A stretch of 64,000 nucleotides of DNA. Origin: Platynereis dumerilii. Its lineage: Eukaryota; Annelida; Polychaeta; Phyllodocida; Nereididae. The notes below the pieces were generated by a model. It made no database searches and was not told the origin of the DNA. It saw only the letters and a program-made list of their open reading frames with translations. Position numbers and translations under genes: made by a program. Location of the stretch: the NCBI GenBank assembly GCA_026936325.1, contig JAPTHN010000005.1, positions 58,705,514 through 58,769,513 of the forward strand, in the 5' to 3' direction. Shown in pieces: positions 50,795 through 60,153 of the stretch. Numbering within the stretch: position 1 is the stretch's first letter; each line of letters begins with the position of its first letter.

Positions 50795-50840
50795 ACCTGT
50801 TGCATCAATGTCAGTGTTGCTGCACAGGTTCAGGTCCATG
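50795..50840 (-). CDS. Possible 5' coding exon end
   Basis: Minus strand: an ATG opens MDLNLCSNTDIDAT and runs into the donor GCAACAG|GTAAATTC. An in-frame TGA lies 12 codons upstream with no good acceptor between, so if real it is a first exon. The phase (1) differs from the exon at 54901-54989, so they are not simple alternatives of one gene. Low support. Confidence 0.2.
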
Positions 50841-51355
50841 CATGTGGCAATATGTTCCAGAAATGTTTTACTTCAGTTTTGGAAGCTGTGATTTTATTAC
50901 AGAGCAATAATTCTAAAGAATTACTACTATCGATTCAGTGAAACGTTATATAAAAGTAAGCAAAGTACTTGCCACTGTTACCACTCTGGTCAACAATTCC
51001 ACATCAACACCATGTTCAATTTGGTTTTACCACGTGACAAATAATTCAGCTATCTACTCCATTTCAATCTAAAGGCTATCTTATGCGAATTTAAGTATCT
51101 AAATTGAGTAAGAGATTACAAGGGATTCGCGCAATAACTTCAAAGGCCCCTCATCTCAAATAGATGGATAATTAGACTGATTACGTCAGTTGAAGACATT
51201 TTAATTGCAATAATTAAAATCGCACTGAGAATCGGTACCCATGAAATCTGGAATGTTGCTGATCAGTAAAATTTGGTTTAACTTACATGTTGTGTCAATG
51301 GTGGTCCAGAATGAGCAGATGTGTAGGCCTATACCATGTTGTAGTTCAAGGTAAA

Positions 51356-51560
51356 ATGGATGGATGGATGGATGATTGGGGCTTTACACCTGTATTTTTG
51401 CTCTTAATAGGCTAATTAGGGCAGGAGGAGGACACAGCAATGAGGCGAATGACGATAGAAACAACTGTCCAACATAGGCTCAAGTGACTCGGTAACAGCA
51501 GGATTTGAACCCTGGACCCAGCGATTGTTAGCCTAGCATGCTACTACTAGACCAACCCAT
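51356..51560 (-). repeat. SINE-A copy
   Basis: (ATGG)n at the left, then ATGATTGGGGCTTTACACC, AGGCTAATTAGGGCAGGAGG. The minus-strand head has GGGTTGGTCTAGTAGTAGC (box A) and CCAGGGTTCAAATCCTGC (box B). With the 46.3 and 49.7 kb copies it defines the family. Confidence 0.72.
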
Positions 51561-51579
51561 ACCCCCCCCCCCCAATAGT

Positions 51580-53600
51580 ATTAGGGAAATGTAAATCGAA
51601 CACAATATGATGTACTATAACTAAACTGAAATGGTATCTGTATAAAAACATGGCTTGAAAATCATTTAGGCAGTTTTAAATTTATCAAGTTAAAAGTAAA
51701 GTAAAGTAAGTAAAGTAAATATTTATTTATAGTCAGGTTACATATATAAAACAGTTAACATAAACAAAAAATGCTTTTTACCGACAAATGATACGACAGA
51801 TGAGGGATGAAATATTTACAATGACAATAGGATTAAAAGCGTAACATTTTCAGAATGAGTCTTATAAAATCGTTGATAGTGTATATAATCACATTCTTCC
51901 ACACTCATTCTTTATCTTCAATCTTTATTTTGGCTCTAGCTGAAATAGTTGTTGTAAAATAAATCCCCAGTACTTAAGCTTTCTAAACAATTATAAACAT
52001 GTTCATCCAATCATACACACCCGATATGTCCTCAACATTTGCACGAGTGCAACAGCAAAATCACTAAAATTATCTCTTTGCATGGTCGCAACTGTGCACA
52101 GTTACAGAATGGTATCAAAAATGCAGTCTGATAGTCATGTAACTTCTGAATAATGTTATAGCAGATAACGTAATATTTCGCAATATATTTGTAGACAATG
52201 GTCTACAATATATTATATACAAAATCAATATGCGTTTTACTGTCACGTTCTTATTCATACATAAAACTATATAAATGTTCATTTATAGACGATGTATGGT
52301 TTGTTGTCAATGGTACATAATCTTATAACAACAATCATCCCACACTACAAGAAGATAAATCCATTTTATGTACAACATTGAAAAGCAGAAAATAAAGAGT
52401 CTCTATACTTTCAATATTTTATTCCTATTTTGTGCTTTCAACATTTCCTTAGTTTGTGATTCCCAGCAGGACTGCACCGCATAAATTGGCTGTTTCAAAT
52501 TTCAGTTATTTGGTATATTCTGTACTATAGCAAAGAAACGACAGAATAATTGAGAAAAAATATAACAAAACGTAATATAGGAGCCATCGAAGTCAACAGG
52601 CTGATATGAAAGAACTTTAATTTCATCATATTTGGGAAAAAAGCACAATTGTCCTTCAAGAGACTAAAATATGACAGAGATTCTGAGAGAGACAATTTGC
52701 ACGTCTTTTTGACATGATCAGGCTCTTTTACAATTTTCTTATAAAAGACGAAATGGCAATTCAATTTCCTGAAATCACATTAGGCTGATTTGACGTTGGT
52801 CTGGACAAAAATGTGAAAGGAATGTGGGAAATTTTTTTTCAATTTCATATTTTAGTGTCACGTAAGTGGAGCAAGGAAAAAAAAGTCATATATGTATAAC
52901 TATACAACTGTACAACAGTTAGGCCAGAAGATAAAACATATTTAATTTTTAGCTTTTATCAATGGTCCTCGTACCACAGGAAAATACAAAATCTCAATAG
53001 AACTGCTGTTTAGAAGCAGATGAATCTTTCCTTTGCCCTTTTTGAATCCCTCACACCTTGGCCTTCAACATAACAGGCGTGCATGACAATATTCAATCAG
53101 TAATGCTATCAGGTAATCTGAGAAAATTGATGAAAATTACTTGAAATTTTTATTACATTGTTCCTTTTATGAAATGAATTGTTTTCAAAATTGTCTTTAA
53201 GGACAGCCTTGGCTGCAGTTATGTAGTCAATATATTGATTTAAAAGCAATTCATAAAAATCTCATTAAGGAGCCAAGGACACTCACGTTTGAAAGACTCC
53301 TGGAATTTATGACAGTATCAAGAAAAAGAGAGACAATCGTTTCTTGAATGTGTCAGAATTAATAGCTTTTTAAACACTCAGTGTACATCAAGTTCAATCT
53401 GCGAGATTTGTGATTATGATACAGAGACTATTCACCATTTTGCTGATTAATTACAGCTGTTTCACATTTGACTGATTACAGCAGTGTTATCATATTTATA
53501 AGGGGAAAGCGGGGACCATTTTCACCATGAAAATTCAAGGCATACTTATGGAGTCATGCTGCTCACTTAAAATATCCTGTCGGTGGAGTGAAACCAGCAT
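51580..53600. other. Non-coding stretch
   Basis: Includes AAAGTAAAGT-type short repeats around 51690-51720. I see no supportable gene. Confidence 0.4.
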
Positions 53601-53609
53601 CTACATTAT

Positions 53610-53942
53610 AATATCGTCAGCCTAAAGCAAAATTGGCCTAAGTCATTTTTGGCAATTTTTGACTTAGGCCAATTTTTTTTCAATTAGGCCTATGACCGAA
53701 AAATATTGGTGATATCCACTAAAATTAGTAATAACAAAATTGGCCTAAGTCCAAATGGCCTAAGTCAACATGACTAAGGCCATTTGTGCAAAAATTGAGT
53801 TGAGGTTTTGAGGGGTTTATTATTGATTTAGAAGTCCAATTTTTTTAGCACATGTATTGTCATAAGGGCCTTCCCATGGTACCAAAAAGGAAAAATGGCC
53901 TAAGTCTGACTTAGGTAGATTTTGCTTTAGGCTGACGATATT
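53610..53942. mobile_element. 333-bp MITE with TGGCCTAAGTC words
   Basis: Perfect outer inverted repeat AATATCGTCAGCCTAAAGCA on both ends, extending imperfectly to about 35 bp. The interior carries at least five copies of the word TGGCCTAAGTC or its complement GACTTAGGCCA. Non-coding. The target duplication cannot be fixed because the ends are palindromic with their flank. Confidence 0.75.
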
Positions 53943-53949
53943 GAAAAAA

Positions 53950-54890
53950 AATAATGACTTACATGGCGAAAAAGGTTCAGCTTGAGTAAAAAAAAATAAA
54001 CTAGATAACTTTTAATGACAAATATCCAAACGATAAATAGGCCTAAAGCATTTCCTTTAAAGGAATACAAGTTGTACAGTTTACTTTCCAGTTTAAAGGG
54101 CATGTTTTAAAGCATTTTTTTCCAATGTATTTCTTTAGAATAATTACATCGTAGACCTACATTTTGTGGGAGCCTATATAAAATATCATAATTCAGACTC
54201 CAAAATGGTTACTTTAATCACCAGTGCTGCGTCTCACAGTTTTTAATGTCAAATATTTTTGCTTCACAAACAGCCTAAAGTTATATAGGCACCAAATAAT
54301 TAATAGCTCAACATAGTTACGACTAAAGCATACATTTCCTTTTTGTAATTATTTAATCCCAGAAAATTTCCAAAAGGTTTCCTGAGATTGATGTCACTCT
54401 AATCTCTTTTGAGACATTAAATCATGTCAAATAAGTTAAAATTAAGAAAAGCCTTTAAATGTAATATATTAAAAAGTAACTGAACATTGTATTTGTTTTA
54501 ATTGACAGTAAAATTGCTGGCAATATTGTGCTTTTTTAATGGTAATATACACAGGAAAATCGTTTCCCCGAGCATTCCGACTTGATAATGGAAAAACTGA
54601 TCCTCATTGATGTAGTACATGATATGTATTTCTTTTTAAACTTCTGTCAAACTTCTCTTGTTCACAAGATATACTATCCTAATTTCTCTATAATATAGAA
54701 TAATAATAATAACTTTAATTCATAGAACAAACCGTATACAACTTTCCAACCAAATATATAGCTGCTTTAACATTGCAAGCCTTCAGAACTGCAGCATTCA
54801 GGCCAGAGCAGCTGAGAGCTTTTGGACGCGCATTACTTGAACACTGCAAGTATTCTCACAAATATTAAAACTGGCAAAAAAGGTAAACAA
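53950..54890. other. AT-rich non-coding stretch
   Basis: No gene, no strong repeat. If the exon at 54901-54989 is real, this is its first intron. Confidence 0.4.
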
Positions 54891-54900
54891 ATGGACTTAC

Positions 54901-54989
54901 TCTTTATTGTTCCCATCGTGCATGAGGGGCACACTCGATCCCAAACCAGTATCCAAATCAACTCCATATGTGAAGCGTTTTGATTCCAT
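54901..54989 (-). CDS. Candidate first coding exon, unknown gene
   Basis: The ATG at 54989-54987 opens MESKRFTYGVDLDTGLG and 12 further codons, ending in AAAGA|GTAAGTCC, a near-consensus donor, in phase 2. An in-frame TGA lies 12 codons upstream with no other Met between, which supports this ATG as the start. Longer 5' sequence (to about 55.3 kb) is less AT-rich than its surroundings, as in an untranslated leader. No downstream exon with the matching phase was found in the window, so the gene would continue to the left at a distance or outside. No domain; the family is unknown. Confidence 0.4.
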
Positions 54990-54999
54990 TTTCCTGACT

Positions 55000-56640
55000 G
55001 CCAAGGAAATTTGTAGACAAGCTCAAAATGTTGGGCCCATAGTTGGTGCTTTCTCCACTAGGAGCGCTGTGGTATAACATCTTGGACTGGGCTTTGCCAA
55101 AGGCTCCTGGCTTGCTGTCTTGCTGCTATGGTGCGTCTAGAATTTTCCAGGCAGCTCACAGAAAGTTTCCATGTGATGGCAAATAGTTGGATAGTTGCAG
55201 GTGTGATTTTGAAGCTCTAGATAACTGATGGAAGTCTACTTTTTGAAAGACTGCGGTCCACTTGTGATTAGTCTTGACTTCAGAAAGATCTACTTCATGG
55301 ATTTGGTAAAATTATTCCAAACATTTCTGGATGAAACTGCAAAGGAAGAAGTTGCTGGAATAAATTATGGATTAATTTGAGACGCTCATGGACATATTCT
55401 CAGCTACACAGGGGAAGATATTATCTTGCCCAATACAGCACTTTGATTACAGTCTGAAATTAGCTATAGCATTAAAATGTCCAAATGAAGGAACTACATG
55501 TTATCTCCAAAATAACTTTGCAGCAGTTTAGTCCTCAGCAGGCTATATAATTTATAAAACAGTGATTGAGAAAGACATTAACACAGCCACACAATATAAT
55601 CATGAAATTTAAATTTTCGAGTATTTCTAGTATTTATAAAGAAACTAATTATTGTTTGAGTGTCTGTAGTAGTAGAAAAAAAAGCATAGATATAATATGA
55701 AGAGCTAACATCATATATTTTTCATATATTTTTAAATCAAACTTATTAAAACGCCTGCTAATGTTTCTATGATATTCAAACTCTTTCAAGACGAATTGAG
55801 AGAGGATGATATTTAATTTGATTTAGTAATCATTTACATGGTTATCATGATCAATGAAACTAGTTCAATCAAATTCTCAATTGTCACGATTTACCAATTT
55901 TCTGAAGATTTTCCACACAACTTATTCAAGAATATTTTGCTAATTCAGTAATGAACACTCAGCCTTTATATCAGAAATCAGAATTGATTTAATCGCTAAC
56001 CTGATTCAAGGATGACATTCTTGTTTGCTCTTCCATAAAGTCCGTTCTATTTTTCCAAACTTACTGTGCCAATATATATATTCAGACAAAACTGCACTGA
56101 TAATTAATTGTGAAAGAAAACAAAAGAACGCCTTAAAACTAAAGTAGGCCAATGTACAATCCTTAAGAATTGATTGGTTGTAGGTGATGCATCTGTAAAC
56201 AACAACACATTAGTTTTTGAAACTGTCAATGACAAATACCGGGATTAGAAGTGATTCGACCCGAATGTGATACTGGTGGGCAGACCAGTGCTGGCCTCCA
56301 AAATTAATGAAAGGGAATAAAACGGATCTGAGTGGAACCTGCCTGTTATGATTCGACTTTTAAAAATCCTTTTTTGTCATCCAGCCTAGAATAATGAAAC
56401 ATGCTGAGTCTAGTTTTGTGGAATAAGTTACAAGACAGTGTAAGAGAGTGCAAAAGCTAGTAACTTTTTTAAATTGAAAGCCAGAGCTCAAATTTTATGC
56501 ATGTAAACGTTTAAGTTGTCTTTTTACATTATTTTACGTTCTTGCATTTTTGTACATGTTGCTTGTGACAATGTCTCTACTGCCATTGTGTCTAATATCA
56601 AAAAGTGCTTTTCAAAAGACTTTGGATATTACAAATGGCA
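55000..56640. other. Non-coding stretch
   Basis: Possible leader or promoter of the 54.9 kb exon at its left end; otherwise nothing I can name. Confidence 0.35.
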
Positions 56641-56824
56641 CTATGAGGATATTTGAAAAGGTCAAATATCCTCCAAGACCCTATTTGGATATTTCATCAG
56701 ACCCTATTTCATCAGATGATATTCAATCTTAAGCTTTGGCTGACCGTATGGAGCTTTGGCAGACCATATGGAGCTTTGGTAACTGCCAATTATTCTCCGG
56801 GTCCTATTTTTGGTTCCAAAATAT

Positions 56825-56838
56825 CCAGCAGAGGGGGC
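56825..56838 (+). promoter_or_regulatory. CTCF-like motif
   Basis: CCAGCAGAGGGGGC matches the CTCF core consensus CCASYAGRKGGCRS at 13 of 14 positions. A single motif match is weak evidence. Confidence 0.2.
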
Positions 56839-57176
56839 TTTAACTTCAGAGGCCCTGGATACAAGCTGCACTTCGTTTACATTGAAGTGCCCTCTTTTGT
56901 TGTAGAAGAGATGGCAGTGCATGACAGACGAAAGTTCTAACAAATAGTGTCCAAATAGTTCCTAACCATGAGACACTATTTGATGTAGAAGACATGGCTG
57001 TCAATATACTATGACAAAGTTTCTAACATAGCACCTTAGAACTTTTGGAAAAGTTCAGTAGAAAATGTGGCTTGGTTGCACTTTTTGGATATTTCGTTAG
57101 GGATATTGGCAAAGCACGGTGAGGGGAGTAGATATTGTGACAAAGACCTATTTTAGTGTCTGGCATGCAAAAAGCA

Positions 57177-57196
57177 GCCCGATTTGCAAATCGGGC
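57177..57196. repeat. Perfect 20-bp palindrome
   Basis: GCCCGATTTGCAAATCGGGC is its own reverse complement. The core ATTTGCAAAT resembles an octamer (POU) site in both directions. Confidence 0.7.
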
Positions 57197-57321
57197 ATGT
57201 AGATCTTTCGGCTGTAACACATGTTAAGAAACATGGTTTTGTGTGAACTTGTTTTCCAGCGAAAAATGTTAGTATTATTAAAGATCAGTGGTTATGAATG
57301 TGACATTAAATTCAGAAATAC

Positions 57322-57550
57322 GTATAGGTTATTCACCACGGGAGAGGGAATATGTGATTTATCACCTGGGGCCTTTAGCCCGAGGTGTGGTAAACACCTT
57401 TTCCTGATCCCATGGTGAATAACTGGCTTATACCATGAGACAAACACTCAAACAGTCAAACATGAGAGGATAACTGTACAACAAAGAATAGGCCTATGGG
57501 AATTATTTCCCTGAAATACTGGCATGTGATTGGCTGACAGAGGTGTAAAA
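57322..57550. mobile_element. Hairpin repeat, copy 1
   Basis: A 112-bp imperfect palindrome (57322-57433): the left arm GGTTATTCACCACGGGAGAG pairs with right-arm ATGGTGAATAACTGGC. It is followed by a tail shared with copy 2 (AGGATAACTGTACAACAAAG, TGATTGGCTGACAGAGGTGT). The structure fits a foldback MITE. The tail contains an inverted CCAAT box. Confidence 0.65.
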
Positions 57551-57559
57551 TGGTTTGTT

Positions 57560-57720
57560 TAAAAAAAAAAAAAAATGTTGGGGGGGGGCCTGAGGGGGGG
57601 GGGTTCTCCGTTATTTGATGGGGCTTCCAAAAACTAAGCAAACCTGGTGTTGATGCACATTTTTAAGCTGGCACATTTCAACAGAATCAGGTTAGCTGCC
57701 CCCCCTTCCCAAAAAGTCCT
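57560..57720. other. A- and G-homopolymer-rich stretch
   Basis: A-run then G-runs (57560-57603), and a CCCCCC run near 57700. No coding content. Confidence 0.6.
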
Positions 57721-58262
57721 TTAATGACAGTTGGACTGGTTAACATTGTATTACTAGCATCACATAAAGCCAAGAAAAAACAATATTTTGAAAATCATAA
57801 CCTTTTCATTTTTAAAATTTATTTGAATTTCTATAAATTCTCTGATGAAATCCAGATTTGACGCATGCACATTTCAAAGCCATTTCAGCTATACAAATAG
57901 ATTTCCCTATTTTTGAAGAGAATCACACAGCTATGGCCTGATCTTTATACAAAGCCTAGGATGACCCCAGTGACTGGTTTATCAGATGGCTGAACAATGC
58001 TAAAACTTTTTTCTGCCAATTATCTGCAAGAAGATCAATAACCTTATCCATGATGAGACATATCATATTTGGCTCTCTTTCTTTAAAAACAATTACAGCA
58101 AGTTTGCTTGTTCTTTGATTACCAGTGTATTCACATATGCAAAGTCTTTGGGTACAAACTAGTTTACCGAGAGCCATGAATGCTTATTTTTAGGGCTCAA
58201 GAATGACAGCTAGCTGAAGTGAATTTGAGCTTTCTCTGCCGTATACTTCTTTTGTGAAATTA

Positions 58263-58530
58263 GTATAGGTTATTCACCTAGGGAGAGGCAATATGTGATT
58301 TATCCAGCGAGGGCGTTAGCCCGAGCTGTGATAAACACATATTGCCGATCCCGCGGTGAATAACTGGCTTATACCATAAGACAAAACTGAAACTTGTCAT
58401 TTGTTGCTGTGTTTTTTTCACAGCTTCACTTATTATTCTCCCATGGGAGGATAACTGGACAACAAGGAATATGGGTTTTATTGCAGTGAAATACTGGCAC
58501 ATGATTGGCTGACAGAGGTGTCGAATGGTA
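58263..58530. mobile_element. Hairpin repeat, copy 2
   Basis: A 112-bp palindrome (58263-58374) with better pairing than copy 1: the left arm TATTCACCTAGGGAGAGGCA against right-arm TGCCGATCCCGCGGTGAATA. The tail is shared with copy 1 over about 100 bp. Same orientation as copy 1, 941 bp apart. Confidence 0.68.
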
Positions 58531-59154
58531 TAAATTGTTTAAGTCGGTAGGGATCAGTACTTGAAAGTAGCTCTGGGACCCATACCAGTGGTCAGGCGCT
58601 AGAATCATAGTTCAAGAGCAAGAACAAAGTGAAAAACATCAACTTGGCTAACATTCAACGCTGATCCAGGTGATTGGGGTTTTGAAGCAGTTTCACTAAA
58701 TATGGGCCGATAAAGCCAATTCTCAATATTTTTCAATGAAACTTTCCAGACCCTAGGACGAGATATTCAGCCGGATCAGTGGAAAATGTCATTGCCACAC
58801 CTCAATTAGAAATTAGTTTTTAAGGTATTTTACTAGGTTTCCCTTTTTCAGTGTGATCAGTGTATAATGAGGCTAAACCTTGCAATTAGATGCCATGTTG
58901 GCGTGGCTTTACCTTTTAAGAAATAAGTGATGGGGCCGGGGCCCCTCTTTTACCACTGATATCACATAAAAGTGCTATTATGATGAAAATATGCCATGAT
59001 GCTGGCCCGCGAATGCCAGGAAATGCTCGGAATCGCCGTAGACAACTCACTCTGGATGTGCCTCAGGTTGGATCTCGGAAAAGTACATGTGGCTTTCTTT
59101 ATGATACCATAAATTATTTTTCTGTATAAGATCAAATTTTTTGTTCAAAAGTTG

Positions 59155-59270
59155 GGGGGCGGGGCTTCAGACATTTATGGGGGGCTTCAGACATTTTTGG
59201 GGGAGCTTCAGCAAGAGAGAGAGAGATCTTTATTATTTTTTTTCCCCTCTGGAGCCGCCACTGCAAGTTT
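59155..59270. repeat. GGGGGGCTTCAGACATTT tandem repeat and (GA)n
   Basis: Three imperfect 20-21-bp copies of GGGGGCTTCAGACATTTW (59155-59210), a GAGA run at 59214-59226, then CTGGAGCCGCCACTG, an end like the GTGGCGGATCC elements. Confidence 0.55.
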
Positions 59271-59555
59271 TTCTCTTTTAGTATATATCTGCAATTATAA
59301 GTACACGAATTGGTCTCTTGGCTAGGCAAAAGAGCTATAAACAGGGACTTGACAGGTATCATCCAAACACTTTAAATCAGTCCATCAGTGTCATTAATCC
59401 CACTATTCTGATGGGATCAAAGCTTCTTAATGGCTAGTTCTCACGGAGACGTATCAGAGGGTTTAAGTGACGGCGTTTCTTATATTTCCAGGAAAGGGCA
59501 AAGATTTGAGCATGTTCGCCGTCAATTTTGGCTTTACGGCGCAACAGGAACAGCA

Positions 59556-59817
59556 TGCGTCGCTTTAAGAGGTCTTTCTACGCAATTCCTAGAAATTTGA
59601 CGATGCAGGAAAAAAAGATTCAACCGGTTGAATCTTTGCGAGGAAAGAAGTGGTGAAGCAAGAAGAAGCGTAAAAAGAAATCAGTGCGCGCCGCAGATTT
59701 TTAAAGTTGCGACGCACAAAGAAGAGCTTCGACGCAGAAACAGCAGTGTAGCAGAAAGCTCTTGCTTCATGTCACATGTTTGAGACACGCGTCGCAGAAA
59801 GACACATGTTCGACGCA
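59556..59817. promoter_or_regulatory. Subterminal CGACGCA motif cluster
   Basis: CGACGCA or its complement TGCGTCG occurs at 59556-59562, 59710-59716, 59730-59736 and 59811-59817, with near matches at 59789-59794 and 59836. Such repeated subterminal words are where Harbinger Myb-like proteins and transposase are expected to bind; assignment to a protein is inference. Confidence 0.45.
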
Positions 59818-60008
59818 CGTGAGAGGGTGCGCGCCGCGTCTTTTGGACCCCCAATGCAGCAGACAGAGTGGCGCCTGAGTGCATGCGTTGTTCTATTTTT
59901 AGCATCAACCCTTTGTCTGCGTGTCACCCTCTTTTTGCGCAGCGGCTGGGGCAGCAGCAGCGAAGCAGGGGGGGCGAAGGAGGGGGAAAGAGGCGGTCCA
60001 CACCATGC

Positions 60009-60018
60009 ATATATATAG
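60009..60018 (+). promoter_or_regulatory. TATA box for the MADF gene
   Basis: ATATATATAG lies 145 bp before the ATG at 60154. A start site about 30 bp on would fall near CCATACCCACTCAGACC (60038-60054), giving a 5' leader of roughly 110 bp. Confidence 0.55.
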
Positions 60019-60153
60019 AGGAGGCCAGTTTAGAGCACCATACCCACTCAGACCTTCGACCAGAACACACCTAGAATCCACGACACTATTATCAACTGCT
60101 ACATTTGCTGCTACTTTTGTTGCTACAATTGTACTTCAAATTGCTGCTACAAC

